This document shows, in pieces, positions 21,259 through 30,692 of a DNA stretch of 64,000 nt; positions within the stretch are counted from its first letter, which is position 1, and the number at the start of each line of letters is the position of its first letter. The stretch lies in assembly GCA_001898835.1 (NCBI GenBank), contig MKVM01000001.1, positions 330,233 through 394,232 on the forward strand. Reading direction: 5' to 3'. The position numbers and the translations under genes were made by a program. Under the pieces are notes generated by a model. The model searched no databases and was not told where the DNA came from. It saw only the letters and a list, made by a program, of their open reading frames with translations. Source of the DNA: Micrococcales bacterium 72-143 (GTDB taxonomy: Bacteria; Actinomycetota; Actinomycetes; Actinomycetales; Microbacteriaceae).

Positions 21259-21264
21259 ACGATA
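21259..21264 (-). promoter_or_regulatory. Putative -10 of dut (leaderless)
   Basis: TATCGT on the minus strand, 6 nt before GTG 21252. It decides between the two candidate dut starts. Confidence 0.45.
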
Positions 21265-21285
21265 GTCCATGGTCGAATAGGCGTG

Positions 21286-21720
21286 ATGTCCTACCGCGAA
21301 CGACTCTGGCCCGCCCCGTGGATCTTCCTCGCGACCGCGCTCGTGATCCCGGCCTCGCTGCTCGTGTTCCTGCCGATCTCGGTGATCGCCGGGATCGTCG
21401 TGGCGATCGCGCTCTACGGGGCGATCGTGGCCGTGCTGATCCTCACCACCCCGACGGTCGAGGTGCGCGACGGCGAGCTACGCGCGGGCCGCGCCCGCCT
21501 GCCGCTCTCCGTGGTGGGCGGGGTCACCGCGGCGCACGGCGCGGACGCGGTGCGCGAACGCGGCACGGGACTGCACGCGGACGCGTGGCTGCTCATCCGC
21601 GGCTGGATCCCCGACGTCGTGCGGGTCGAGCTCGACGACCCCGCGGACCCGACCCCCTACTGGCTGCTGTCGAGCCGGAGGCCGGATGCGCTCGCGCAGG
21701 CGATCGACGCGGGCCGGTGA
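21286..21720 (+). CDS. DUF3093 domain-containing membrane protein
   Basis: A 144-residue protein: short N-terminus (MSYRERLWPAPW), two adjacent membrane helices at about residues 11-60, then a small cytoplasmic domain ending in DPTPYWLLSSRRPDALAQAI. This matches the actinobacterial DUF3093 family, unknown function, often divergent from dut as here. The starts of dut and this gene are 33 bp apart. The 3' end faces the DUF4193 gene with a 4-bp gap. Confidence 0.85.
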   Translation: MSYRERLWPAPWIFLATALVIPASLLVFLPISVIAGIVVAIALYGAIVAVLILTTPTVEVRDGELRAGRARLPLSVVGGVTAAHGADAVRERGTGLHADAWLLIRGWIPDVVRVELDDPADPTPYWLLSSRRPDALAQAIDAGR

Positions 21721-21724
21721 GGGC

Positions 21725-22015
21725 TCAGGCAGCGCACTCGATGCAGATCGGCCCGAGGTCGGTCTTGTGGTCGAACTGCGACTGGTGCTTCACGAGGAAG
21801 CAGTTGACGCACGTGAACTCGTCCTCCTGCGGCGGCAGCACGACGACGTCGAGGTCGAGATCGGAGAGGTCCTGGCCCGCGAGCTCGAAACCCGGGTTGT
21901 CGGCGTCGTCGACGTCGACCACGCCCGACAGCTTGTCGGGCACACGCTCCTGGAGGGCCTGGATCGACTCGGTGTCGTCGTCGGTCTTCCGAGGGGCGTC
22001 GTAATCGGTAGCCAT
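21725..22015 (-). CDS. DUF4193 domain-containing protein (zinc-ribbon-like)
   Basis: A 96-residue protein beginning MATDYDAPRKTDDDTESIQ. The middle is very acidic (DLSDLDLDVVVLPPQEDEF) and the C-terminus has two paired cysteines, CVNC and CIEC, that could bind zinc. This is the actinobacterial DUF4193 family, function unknown; the acidic body plus ribbon suggests a protein or polymerase-binding role, which is inference. An in-frame ATG two codons upstream (22021) is an alternative start. Confidence 0.85.
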   Translation of the reverse strand: MATDYDAPRKTDDDTESIQALQERVPDKLSGVVDVDDADNPGFELAGQDLSDLDLDVVVLPPQEDEFTCVNCFLVKHQSQFDHKTDLGPICIECAA

Positions 22016-22222
22016 TCCCATCCATTTCCATCGGGCGCGTGCGGGTGAAGCGGCGTCAGTCTGCATCATCGGATGCGGAAGCGCAAACCCTCCCAGCCGG
22101 CTCCCAGACACACCGGGAACCGCGGCGGATGCAACTCGCGGCACGCCCGCGTTATTCCCGGGTTCCGGGCCCTCGCCATGACATCCTGGCGTCGAATCCT
22201 GACGGCTGGAGGTCGGTTCAGC

Positions 22223-23260
22223 ATGCAAGAGCTCAAGGTCATCGGAGTCGAGAACGGCTCGCTCCTGGTCGCCTCGGACGACGGGGAGCAGTACCGCGTC
22301 GAGGTCGACGAGACCGTGCAGTCGCGCCTGCGCGCCTCGATGCCCGATCCCGGGCCCCTGCGGCGCCTCGCGCCGCGCGAGATCCAGGCGCAGATCCGCG
22401 CCGGGATGACCGCGGAGGACGTCGCCCGCGTGACCGGCGCGTCGCTCGAGTACATCAAGCGCTTCGAGGGGCCCGTGCTCGCCGAGCGCGAGTACGTCAT
22501 CGAGTCGGCCCTCAACGTGCCCGTGCACATGGCTGTCGAGACCGACCCCCTCGCATCCGGGGCCACCTTCGGCTCGGTCATCCGGGAGCGCCTCGCGGAT
22601 GCCGGCGCCACGGGCGAGCGCTGGGCGAGCTGGAAGGAGCAGGGCGGCGGCTGGATCGTCAAGCTCACGTTCAGCGCCGCCGAGATCGAGCGCGACGCGC
22701 GATGGGGATTCGACCCGAAGAAGCAGTCGCTGCAGCCCCTCAACCAGGAGGCCGTGCAGCTGTCCCAGCAGGGCGAGCTGCCGCCGAGCCTCATCCCCCG
22801 CCTCCGCGCCGTGCCGCTCGACGAGCGCGACGACGCGCGGTTCGACTCCGGCGCCTTCGCCGTCGAGTCGGACGGCGAGGAGACCGTCGTGACCTCTGTC
22901 GAGTTCACGCAGATCGAGTTCGGCGGGCGCCCCGCACCCGCTGAGGAGCCGAGCGGCACCCACCACACGGCCGATCTGCTCGAGGCGCTTCGCCGCCGCC
23001 GCGGCGAACGCGAGCCGCTCGACCTCGACGAGGGCGAGCAGGGGCTCGCCGCGCACCCCTCGACCGGGGTGGTCAAGCTCGTCGACGTGCCGCTCGACGG
23101 CGTCCCCGACGAGCCGGTCCCCGCCAACTTCACGAATGCGCCCACCGCGAAGGCGTCCGGGTCCTCGGGCGCCACCGGACCCCTCGGGAAGCGCCGTGGT
23201 CGCGCCTCGATGCCGAGCTGGGACGAGATCGTCTTCGGCGCCCGCGGCGACGAGGACTGA
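22223..23260 (+). CDS. sepH: Septation protein SepH
   Basis: A 345-residue protein. The N-terminal DUF3071 domain starts MQELKVIGVENGSLLVASDDG, followed by a helix-turn-helix-like segment (LAPREIQAQIRAGMTAEDVA, then VTGASLEYIKRFEGP). A variable charged C-terminal region ends in KRRGRASMPSWDEIVFG. SepH in Streptomyces and mycobacteria binds FtsZ and promotes its assembly; that role is inferred here. The start is ATG 22223 with CTGGAGG before it; an upstream in-frame extension lacks family similarity. It is convergent with the phosphatase-like gene, 4 bp apart. Confidence 0.92.
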   Translation: MQELKVIGVENGSLLVASDDGEQYRVEVDETVQSRLRASMPDPGPLRRLAPREIQAQIRAGMTAEDVARVTGASLEYIKRFEGPVLAEREYVIESALNVPVHMAVETDPLASGATFGSVIRERLADAGATGERWASWKEQGGGWIVKLTFSAAEIERDARWGFDPKKQSLQPLNQEAVQLSQQGELPPSLIPRLRAVPLDERDDARFDSGAFAVESDGEETVVTSVEFTQIEFGGRPAPAEEPSGTHHTADLLEALRRRRGEREPLDLDEGEQGLAAHPSTGVVKLVDVPLDGVPDEPVPANFTNAPTAKASGSSGATGPLGKRRGRASMPSWDEIVFGARGDED

Positions 23261-23264
23261 ACGG

Positions 23265-24374
23265 CTACCCGAACGCCCCGAAGCGCAGGAGTGGGACGGC
23301 CGTCTCGGCCGGTGTGAGCGAGCCGTGCTGGCCGACCATGCCGCGAGCCCGGTCGTCGGCATCCGCGTAGTACGCGTGGTCGCCGCGCGCGGCGACCAGC
23401 ACCTCCCCGATGCGCGGCAGCACCTCGGGGTCCACCTCGCCGAACCAGCCCGCCGTCACCGCCTCCTCGCGCGTCGCGACCCAGGCCAGGCGGCCCTCCG
23501 AGGTGCGCCAGGTGTCGGCCACCGCCATCGCATCCGCTCCGGGCTCGAGGTGCAGCTGCAGGCAGCGCGGCTCCCCCGCGACGTGCCGCACCCCCTCGAG
23601 AAGGGCGGCGGATGCGATCCGGTGCGCGTGAGCGGGCACATCCACCATCCCGTGGTCGGCGGTGACCAGCATGCCGTGACGCCTCCCGAGCAGGGCGCTC
23701 ACCGCGGCGAGCTCGGCATCGACCGCCTCGAGGGTCGCGAGCCACTCGGCCGACGCCACGCCCTTGGCGTGGCCGGTCATGTCGAGCTCGGGCACGTAGT
23801 AGTAGACGAGTGCCGGTCCCGGCGACGCGAGGGCGGAGGCGAGCCGCGCCGCGCGCTCCCCCGCGTCGGCCGCGCCCACGAACTCGGCACCGCGCAGCAC
23901 CGCGCGCGTGAACCCCGAGTCGCGGTATCTCGGATGCGCGATCGCGACGCTCGGCACGCCCGCGGATGCGGCACGCTCGAAGAGCGTCGGCATCCGCTGC
24001 CAGCTCGCCGGGTCGAGGCCGTCCCAGCCGCTCAGCTGGTTGACGACCCGATCGCGTGCGGGGTCCAGCACGCGGTAGCCGACGAGCCCGTGCCGACCGG
24101 CCAGCTCGCCGGTCGTCAGGGTCGCGAGGGCGGCGGCCGTCGTGGTGGGAAACCCGGCACCGATCGCGGCGTCGTCCGCGAGGCGCCGGGCGAGCGTCCG
24201 CGCGTGACCCGCGTGCGCGGCGAGCTGCGCATGCCCGAGGCCGTCGATCACCGCGACGACGGCCTTCTCGACGGGCGGCAACCCCATCCGGCCGCGCCTC
24301 CCGGACAGTGCGTCGAGGGAATTCGGCACGACATCCGCGAGGCTCAGCCTGTGCGTTTTCGCCGCCGGTAGCAT
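23265..24374 (-). CDS. Alkaline phosphatase-fold enzyme (nucleotide pyrophosphatase/phosphodiesterase family)
   Basis: A 369-residue protein of the type I phosphodiesterase/nucleotide pyrophosphatase superfamily. Metal-site and nucleophile segments are AVIDGLGH, the Thr nucleophile in GAGFPTTTAAALATLTTG, YYYVPELDMTGHAKG, TADHGMVDVP and a late RGDHAYYAD. No signal peptide is visible, so it is probably cytoplasmic. The substrate is unknown. ATG 24374 is supported by a TAAGAT box 7 nt upstream. The start codon lies 12 bp from that of parC on the other strand. Confidence 0.86.
   Translation of the reverse strand: MLPAAKTHRLSLADVVPNSLDALSGRRGRMGLPPVEKAVVAVIDGLGHAQLAAHAGHARTLARRLADDAAIGAGFPTTTAAALATLTTGELAGRHGLVGYRVLDPARDRVVNQLSGWDGLDPASWQRMPTLFERAASAGVPSVAIAHPRYRDSGFTRAVLRGAEFVGAADAGERAARLASALASPGPALVYYYVPELDMTGHAKGVASAEWLATLEAVDAELAAVSALLGRRHGMLVTADHGMVDVPAHAHRIASAALLEGVRHVAGEPRCLQLHLEPGADAMAVADTWRTSEGRLAWVATREEAVTAGWFGEVDPEVLPRIGEVLVAARGDHAYYADADDRARGMVGQHGSLTPAETAVPLLRFGAFG
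24369..24374 (+). promoter_or_regulatory. Putative -10 of parC, overlapping the neighbour's start codon
   Basis: TAGCAT on the plus strand, 12 nt before ATG 24387. It coincides with the start codon of the divergent gene, so the two promoters overlap physically. Confidence 0.35.
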
Positions 24375-24381
24375 GGCGACG

Positions 24382-24387
24382 ATCTTA
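24382..24387 (-). promoter_or_regulatory. Putative -10 of the phosphatase-like gene (leaderless)
   Basis: TAAGAT on the minus strand, 7 nt before ATG 24374, reaching the first base of the parC start codon. Confidence 0.4.
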
Positions 24388-26870
24388 TGACTCCGCCCGA
24401 TGACCCCACCCAGCCTGCAGCCGGCGGCAGTGCCTCCGCCCTCGCCTTCGGCGAGCGAATCGAGGACGTCGACGTCTCGACCGAGATGCAGGGTTCCTTC
24501 CTCGAGTACGCCTACTCGGTCATCTACTCGCGCGCACTTCCCGACGCCCGCGACGGGCTGAAGCCCGTGCAGCGACGCATCCTCTTCCAGATGAACGAGA
24601 TGGGCCTGCGACCCGACCGCGGCCACGTGAAGTCGGCACGTGTCGTCGGCGACGTCATGGGCCGCCTGCACCCGCACGGCGACACGGCGATCTACGACGC
24701 CCTCGTGCGCCTCGCCCAGGACTTCACGATGCGCGTTCCGCTCGTCGACGGACACGGCAACTTCGGCTCGCTCGACGACGGCCCAGCCGCCCCTCGCTAC
24801 ACGGAGGCGCGCATGCAGGCGGCGGCGCTCGCGCTCGTCGAGTCGCTCGACGAGGACGTCGTCGACTTCGTACCCAACTACGACAACCAGCTCACCCAGC
24901 CCGAGGTGCTGCCGGCTGCCTACCCGAACCTCCTCGTCAACGGGGCGAGCGGCATCGCGGTCGGCATGGCGACCAACATGGCACCGCACAACCTCATCGA
25001 GGTCGTCGGCGCGGCGCGGCACCTCCTCGAGAACCCCGAGGCGACCCTCGAGGAGCTCATGGCGTACGTCCCGGGGCCCGACCTGCCGACGGGCGGCACC
25101 ATCGTCGGCCTCGACGGCATCCGCGACGCCTACGCGACAGGCCGCGGCTCGTTCAAGACCCGGGCCAAGGTCAGCGTGGAGCAGATCTCCGCGCGCCGCA
25201 CGGGCCTCGTCGTGACCGAGCTGCCCTACCTCGTCGGACCCGAGAAGGTGATCGAGAAGATCAAGGACGGGGTGAACGCCAAGAAGATCACGGGCATCGC
25301 CGACGTCACCGACCTCACCGACCGCAAGAACGGCCTCCGACTCGTCATCGGCATCAAGACCGGCTTCTCCCCCGAGGCCGTGCTCGAGCAGCTCTACCGG
25401 CTCACCCCACTCGAGGACGGCTTCTCCATCAACAACGTCGCACTCGTCGACGGCCGCCCGCAGACCCTCGGGCTGCGCGAGCTGCTGCGGGTCTACCTCG
25501 ACCACCGCATCCAGGTGGTCACCCGCCGCTCCCGCTACCGACTCGCGCGTCGGCAGGAGCGCCTGCACCTCGTCGAGGGGCTGCTCATCGCGATCCTCGA
25601 CATCGACGAGGTCATCCAGGTGATCCGCGGCAGCGACGACACCGCCCAGGCACGCACCCGGCTCATGGAGGTCTTCGACCTCTCCACCCTGCAGACCGAC
25701 TACATCCTCGAGCTCCAGCTGCGGCGGCTCACCAGGTTCAGCCGCATCGAGCTCGAGACCGAGCGCGACCGGCTGCGCGCCGAGATCGCCGAGCTGGAGG
25801 CGCTGCTCGCCGACCCGGCGCGCATCCGCACCCAGGTCGGCATCGAGCTCGACGAGACGGCCGAGCGCTTCGGCACCCCGCGCCGCACCCTGCTGACCGA
25901 GGCGGGAGCGCAGGTCTCGGCCTCCGCCGCGCGGAAGGCCGCGGCGGGCGTCTCGCTCGAGATCGCGGACGCCCCGACGCTCGTCGTGCTCTCGACCACG
26001 GGCCGCGCGGTCCGCGTCGACCTCCCGGAGGGCGTCGACGGCCCCGTGCCCGCCGCCCGCCGTTCCAAGCACGACGCGATCCTCTCCACGGTGCGGGGCA
26101 CCACCCGTGGCGAGCTCGGCGCGATCACCTCACGGGGGCGGCTCATCCGCTTCACCCCCGTCGACCTGCCCTCGGTGCCCGCGAACTCGGTGCAGCTCGC
26201 GGCGGGCGCACGGATCGCGGACTACCTCGGCCTCGTGGACAAGAAGGAGCGCGTGCTCGGGCTGGTCTCGCTCAGCTCCGAGGAGCCCATCGCGCTCGGC
26301 ACCCGCCAGGGCGTCGTCAAGCGCGTCGCCCCGGGCGGCTACCCCAACCGGCCCGATTTCGAGATCATCGCGCTCAAGCCGGGCGACGAGGTCGTGGGGG
26401 TGGGACAGGGCTCGGACGCCGACGAGCTGGTGTTCGTGGCGTCCGACGCGCAGCTGCTGCACTTCTCCGCGGCGCAGGTGCGCCCCCAGGGCGCTGCCGC
26501 CGGCGGCATGGCGGGCATCAACCTCGCATCCGGGGCGACGGTCCTCTTCTTCGGCGCCGTCGACCCCGCGGATGCCGTGGTCGTGACGATCTCGACGCCC
26601 ACCGAGACGCTGCCCGGGGCCGATCCCGGCCGCGGGAAGGTGTCGCACTTCTCGGAGTTCCCGGGCAAGGGTCGCGCGACGGGCGGGGTGCGCTCGCACG
26701 CCTTCCTCAAGGGCGAGAGCGCGCTCGCGATCGCCTGGGCGGGCCCGGCACCGGCACTCGCCGTGTCGGCGGACGGCGCCGCACGCACGCTCCCCGACGC
26801 CGGGGCCAAGCGGGATGCGTCCGGCACCCCGCTCGACGCTGTGGTCGCGTCGATCGGTCGGCCCCTGTAG
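24387..26870 (+). CDS. parC: DNA topoisomerase IV subunit A
   Basis: An 827-residue type IIA topoisomerase A subunit. The catalytic Tyr138 is in [10 protein letters not shown]; the quinolone-determining segment [16 protein letters not shown] has Thr100 and Asp104 at the positions of E. coli GyrA Ser83 and Asp87. The breakage-reunion core and coiled-coil (residues 30 to about 500) are complete. The C-terminal beta-pinwheel shows no QRRGGKG-like GyrA box, and parE is beside it, so ParC is preferred over GyrA. It decatenates daughter chromosomes with ParE. The two subunit genes are convergent (9-bp gap), an unusual arrangement compared with a gyrB-gyrA operon. Confidence 0.9.
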   Translation: MTPPDDPTQPAAGGSASALAFGERIEDVDVSTEMQGSFLEYAYSVIYSRALPDARDGLKPVQRRILFQMNEMGLRPDRGHVKSARVVGDVMGRLHPHGDTAIYDALVRLAQDFTMRVPLVDGHGNFGSLDDGPAAPRYTEARMQAAALALVESLDEDVVDFVPNYDNQLTQPEVLPAAYPNLLVNGASGIAVGMATNMAPHNLIEVVGAARHLLENPEATLEELMAYVPGPDLPTGGTIVGLDGIRDAYATGRGSFKTRAKVSVEQISARRTGLVVTELPYLVGPEKVIEKIKDGVNAKKITGIADVTDLTDRKNGLRLVIGIKTGFSPEAVLEQLYRLTPLEDGFSINNVALVDGRPQTLGLRELLRVYLDHRIQVVTRRSRYRLARRQERLHLVEGLLIAILDIDEVIQVIRGSDDTAQARTRLMEVFDLSTLQTDYILELQLRRLTRFSRIELETERDRLRAEIAELEALLADPARIRTQVGIELDETAERFGTPRRTLLTEAGAQVSASAARKAAAGVSLEIADAPTLVVLSTTGRAVRVDLPEGVDGPVPAARRSKHDAILSTVRGTTRGELGAITSRGRLIRFTPVDLPSVPANSVQLAAGARIADYLGLVDKKERVLGLVSLSSEEPIALGTRQGVVKRVAPGGYPNRPDFEIIALKPGDEVVGVGQGSDADELVFVASDAQLLHFSAAQVRPQGAAAGGMAGINLASGATVLFFGAVDPADAVVVTISTPTETLPGADPGRGKVSHFSEFPGKGRATGGVRSHAFLKGESALAIAWAGPAPALAVSADGAARTLPDAGAKRDASGTPLDAVVASIGRPL

Positions 26871-26879
26871 CGGCTCGCC

Positions 26880-28952
26880 CTACACGTCGACGCGCGAGCG
26901 GTCGAGTCCCTGGCCCGCGATGATGAAGTCCTTGCGGGGGGCCACGTCGTTGCCCATGAGCAGCTCGAACACGCGGTTCGCCGCATCCGCGTCCTCGACG
27001 CGCACGCGGCGGAGCGTGCGATGCGCGCGGCTCATCGTCGTCTCGGCGAGCTGGTCGGCGTCCATCTCGCCGAGGCCCTTGTACCGCTGGATCGGGTCCT
27101 GGTAGCGCCGGCCCTGCTTCTTGAGGGTCGCGAGCACGCTCTGCAGCTCCTGCTCCGAGTAGGTGTAGATGATGTCGTTGGGCTTCGACCCGGGGTTGAT
27201 CGCGACGACGCGGTGCAGCGGCGGAACCGCCGCGAACACCCGGCCGTCTTCGATCATCGGCCGCATGTACCGGAAGAACAACGTGAGCAGCAGGGTGCGG
27301 ATGTGCGCCCCGTCGACATCCGCGTCGCTCATGATGATGACCTTGCCGTAGCGCGCCGCATCGAGGTCGAAGCTGCGGCCCGACCCGGCGCCGACCACCT
27401 GGATGATCGACGCGCACTCGGCGTTGCCGAGCATGTCCGCCACGGATGCCTTCTGGACGTTGAGGATCTTGCCCCGGATGGGCAGGAGCGCCTGGTGCTC
27501 CGAGTCTCGCGCGAGCTTCGCGGTTCCGAGAGCGGAGTCGCCCTCCACGATGAAGAGCTCGGTGTCGGCGACGTCGTTCGAGCGGCAGTCGACGAGCTTC
27601 GCCGGAAGCGACGAGCTCTCGAGGGCGTTCTTGCGGCGCTGCGTCTCCTTGTGGGCGCGCGCCGAGATGCGCGACTTCATCTCGGCGACGATCTTGTCGA
27701 GCACGAGCGCCGACTGCGCCTTGTCGTCGCGCTTCGTGCTCGCGTAACGCGCCTGCAGGCCCTTCACGACCGCGTTCGACACGATCGCGCGCACGGCGGG
27801 GGTGCCGAGCACCTCCTTGGTCTGCCCCTCGAACTGCGGCTCGGGGAGGCGCACCGTGAGCACCGCGGTGAGGCCCGCGAGCACGTCGTCCTTCTCGAGC
27901 TTGTCGCTGCCCGCCTTGAGCCGCCGGGCATTCTTCTCGACCTCCGCGCGGAGGAACTTGAGCAGGCCCTGCTCGAAGCCGGCCAGATGGGTGCCGCCCT
28001 TGGGCGTCGCGATGATGTTCACGAAGCTTCTCACGACCGTGTCGTAGCCGGTGCCCCAGCGCAGCGCGACGTCGACCTCGCACTCCCGCTGCAGTTCGGT
28101 GGGCACCATGTGCCCGTTCTCCTGCAGCACGGGCACCGTCTCGGCGTAGCCGCCGACCCCCTGGATGCGCCAGACGTCGGTGACCGCCGCATCCGGTGCG
28201 AGGTGCTCGACGAACTCGCTGATGCCCCCGTCGAAGCGGAAGCTCTCGATGCTCGGCTGCTCGCCGCGGTCGTCGCGGATCTCGATGCCGAGCCCCGGCA
28301 CGAGGAACGCGGTCTGACGGGCGCGCCCGAAGAGCTCCTCGGTCTGGAAGCCGGCGCCCTTGGTGAAGATCTGACGGTCGGCCCAGTACCGGATGCGGGT
28401 GCCGGTGACACCCTTCGCGACCTTGCCGATGACCCGCAGCTCGCTGCCGGACACGAACGGGGTGAACGACGCGTCGGGGGTCGGCTCGCCGGCATCCGCG
28501 AAGGTCCCGGGCTCGCCGCGGTGGAACGACATCGCCCAGGTCTTGCCGTCGCGGTCGACCTCGACGTCGAGGCGCTCCGAGAGGGCGTTGACGACGGAGG
28601 CGCCGACGCCGTGGAGACCGCCGGACGCCGCATAGGAGCCGCTGCCGAACTTGCCGCCCGCGTGCAGCTTCGTGAAGACGACCTCGACGCCCGTGAGCCC
28701 TGTCTTCGGCTCGATGTCGACCGGGATGCCGCGGGCGTGGTCGCGCACCTCGACGGACTCGTCGGCGTGCAGGATGACCTCGATCTGCGAGCCATGGCCG
28801 GCGAGCGCCTCGTCGACGGAGTTGTCGATGATCTCCCACAGGCAGTGCATGAGGCCGCGCGAGTCGGTCGAGCCGATGTACATGCCGGGGCGCTTGCGCA
28901 CCGCCTCCAGACCCTCGAGGACGGAGAGATGGCGGGCGGAGTAGTCGGTCAC
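26880..28952 (-). CDS. parE: DNA topoisomerase IV subunit B
   Basis: A 690-residue ATPase/Toprim subunit. The N-terminal GHKL region shows LEAVRKRPGMYIGSTD, EIIDNSVDEALAG and GGLHGVGASVVNALS; the Toprim domain has VEGDSALG, PIRGKILN and DADVDGAHIRTLLL. Length fits ParE rather than long GyrB forms. The start is GTG 28952, with TAGGCT 6 nt upstream. It works with ParC, encoded convergently next door. Confidence 0.92.
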   Translation of the reverse strand: MTDYSARHLSVLEGLEAVRKRPGMYIGSTDSRGLMHCLWEIIDNSVDEALAGHGSQIEVILHADESVEVRDHARGIPVDIEPKTGLTGVEVVFTKLHAGGKFGSGSYAASGGLHGVGASVVNALSERLDVEVDRDGKTWAMSFHRGEPGTFADAGEPTPDASFTPFVSGSELRVIGKVAKGVTGTRIRYWADRQIFTKGAGFQTEELFGRARQTAFLVPGLGIEIRDDRGEQPSIESFRFDGGISEFVEHLAPDAAVTDVWRIQGVGGYAETVPVLQENGHMVPTELQRECEVDVALRWGTGYDTVVRSFVNIIATPKGGTHLAGFEQGLLKFLRAEVEKNARRLKAGSDKLEKDDVLAGLTAVLTVRLPEPQFEGQTKEVLGTPAVRAIVSNAVVKGLQARYASTKRDDKAQSALVLDKIVAEMKSRISARAHKETQRRKNALESSSLPAKLVDCRSNDVADTELFIVEGDSALGTAKLARDSEHQALLPIRGKILNVQKASVADMLGNAECASIIQVVGAGSGRSFDLDAARYGKVIIMSDADVDGAHIRTLLLTLFFRYMRPMIEDGRVFAAVPPLHRVVAINPGSKPNDIIYTYSEQELQSVLATLKKQGRRYQDPIQRYKGLGEMDADQLAETTMSRAHRTLRRVRVEDADAANRVFELLMGNDVAPRKDFIIAGQGLDRSRVDV

Positions 28953-28958
28953 CGGACG

Positions 28959-28964
28959 AGCCTA
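28959..28964 (-). promoter_or_regulatory. Putative -10 of parE (leaderless)
   Basis: TAGGCT on the minus strand, 6 nt before GTG 28952. Confidence 0.45.
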
Positions 28965-29005
28965 ACCAGGGCCGCCCACGCGGGGCGGGAGGCGCACCCG
29001 GGTGC

Positions 29006-30298
29006 TCAGCCCCCGAACTGCTGAACCCAGTACACGCGGCCCGTGCTCGAGGTCGAGGAGCAGGCGCCCATCATCGTGAACGCGCCGTTCAGGATGTTGG
29101 CGCGGTGCCCGGACGAGTTCATCCAGCCGGCGACGACCGCCGAGGCGCTTCCGTACCCGTACGCTACGTTCTCGCCCCAGGTGGAGAACCCGCCGCCGAA
29201 GCTGCTGTGGTACAGGTCGCCGTTGCGCGAGGCGAGCTCGGCCGCGAACGAGCAGGACCGGGACGCCAGGGTGCCGTTCCAGGAGAGGCCGCCCAGCCCG
29301 TTGGCCGAGCGGTTGGCGTTCGTCTCGCTCAGCACGCCGCGCTGCTCGCTCGCGCCCGTGACGCTGCCACCGCCCCCGCCGGTGCTGCCACCTCCGCCGC
29401 GCGAGCCACCGCGCGCCCGCCTGGCCGCCTCGGCCGCCGCAGCCTGCTCGGCGGCGACACGTGCCGCCTCGGCGTCGTGCGCGGCGATCACGGCGGATGC
29501 CGAGCTCGCGTAGGCCGCGAGGAGTCCGGGAAGCTCGGCGGCATCCGCACCGTCGAGGGCCGCCACGGCGGTCGCGGCCGCGGCACGCGTCTCCTCGGAG
29601 GCGAGCGCGTGGCTCGCGAGCAGCGCCTCGTGCACCGCGGCGATGGACGCCGCGGTCTCGCCGAGCCGCGCGTCGAGCGCGGCCGACGCGGTGTCGACCC
29701 GCGCCGCGCGCGCCAGGAGCTCGACGCGGGACGCCTCTGCGGCATCCGCATCCTCGCCCAGGGCGAGGGCGAGCGCGCGCAAGAGCTCTGTCTCGGCCGT
29801 GGGGTCGACCGCGTCGGGCAACTCCATCGGGACCGCATCGGGAACGACGGAGCCGGAGCCGGGCTCGTCGACGCCGACGACGTCGGCGAGCACCGACCCC
29901 AACTCGGCGTGCGCCGCGGTGAGCGACGCGAGCGCTTCGGCACCGCCCAGGAGGTCCTGGTGTGCGAGCACCTGGCTCGCGACCGCGTCCCGCGCGGCGA
30001 TGCCATCGGTAACGGAGCTCGCGAGCGTCGCGACCGCCCCCTGCTGCGCGCGCACCGCATCCACGGTCACCAGCCGAGCGGCCCGAGCCTCGGCGACCGC
30101 CTCGTCGTGAGCGACCTTGTTCGCCCACGCGACCCCGCCGGTCACGCCGCCGCCGATCACGAGGGCGCCGATCGCCGCGATCGCGACCCAGGCGCGACGC
30201 GGGATGCGGCGCCGCGCGACGCCCTCGTCACCCGCGGGCTCGGGCACGACCTCGTGCTCCGCCGCGACGTCGAGCACCTCCGTCGACTCATCCCCCAT
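29006..30298 (-). CDS. Membrane-anchored CAP/SCP-domain protein
   Basis: A 430-residue protein. A charged cytoplasmic N-terminus (1-35) is followed by one membrane helix (about 36-59), a 250-residue Ala/Glu/Leu-rich helical stalk, a Gly-rich hinge (SRGGGGSTGGGGG), and a C-terminal CAP domain of about 110 residues. CAP features are LSETNANRSANGLGGLSWN, His in LYHSS, WGENVAYG and the GWMNSSGHRANIL signature. CAP proteins are extracytoplasmic and of diverse function. TAGGGT lies 6 nt before ATG 30298. The N-terminal architecture is mirrored by the protein at 46304-47266. Confidence 0.85.
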   Translation of the reverse strand: MGDESTEVLDVAAEHEVVPEPAGDEGVARRRIPRRAWVAIAAIGALVIGGGVTGGVAWANKVAHDEAVAEARAARLVTVDAVRAQQGAVATLASSVTDGIAARDAVASQVLAHQDLLGGAEALASLTAAHAELGSVLADVVGVDEPGSGSVVPDAVPMELPDAVDPTAETELLRALALALGEDADAAEASRVELLARAARVDTASAALDARLGETAASIAAVHEALLASHALASEETRAAAATAVAALDGADAAELPGLLAAYASSASAVIAAHDAEAARVAAEQAAAAEAARRARGGSRGGGGSTGGGGGSVTGASEQRGVLSETNANRSANGLGGLSWNGTLASRSCSFAAELASRNGDLYHSSFGGGFSTWGENVAYGYGSASAVVAGWMNSSGHRANILNGAFTMMGACSSTSSTGRVYWVQQFGG

Positions 30299-30304
30299 GC
30301 GAGA

Positions 30305-30310
30305 ACCCTA
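30305..30310 (-). promoter_or_regulatory. Putative -10 of the CAP-protein gene (leaderless)
   Basis: TAGGGT on the minus strand, 6 nt before ATG 30298. Confidence 0.45.
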
Positions 30311-30316
30311 GGACTC

Positions 30317-30350
30317 CCCCGCGACGCGGGGCGAGACCCTCATCTGAGGG
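30317..30350. promoter_or_regulatory. Two adjacent palindromes in a divergent promoter region
   Basis: CCCCGCG-a-CGCGGGG (30317-30331) and CCCTCA-tc-TGAGGG (30337-30350) lie 5 bp apart between the CAP gene and the zinc-ribbon peptide gene. Both are perfect. They could be operators for either gene; no regulator is adjacent. Confidence 0.4.
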
Positions 30351-30470
30351 ATCACCGCGCACCGCTCGTACGCCACGGGCGAAATACCCCGCCGCCAACC
30401 GGAATCTTCAGGAACCTCGTGATTACATGGGTGAACGCACCACACCGCGACCCGAGGGAAGGAGCAGGAC

Positions 30471-30692
30471 ATGTCTCAGATCACGACCGATGGCACCGTC
30501 GAGCTGGAGCGTCCCGCCCTCACCGCACTGGAGCGCTGCGACATGTGCGGCGCGCAGGCCTACGTGCGCGTCACCCTGGCCACGGGCGAACTGCTGTTCT
30601 GCGCCCACCACGGCGCCGAGTACAAGCCGAAGCTCATCGAGACGGCGCTCGAGTGGCACGACGAGAGCGATCGCCTCGTCGGGGATCGCTGA
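30471..30692 (+). CDS. Small zinc-ribbon-like conserved protein (DUF7455 type)
   Basis: A 73-residue protein with CDMCG (Cys23, Cys26) and LLFCAHH (Cys44, His46, His47), a plausible single zinc site. Homologues I recall are short actinobacterial proteins often found near sigma-factor or topoisomerase genes; function is unknown. ATG 30471 has a GAAGGAG site before it. The stop TGA is directly followed by the GTG of the ATP-grasp gene, so both are probably one transcript. Confidence 0.8.
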   Translation: MSQITTDGTVELERPALTALERCDMCGAQAYVRVTLATGELLFCAHHGAEYKPKLIETALEWHDESDRLVGDR

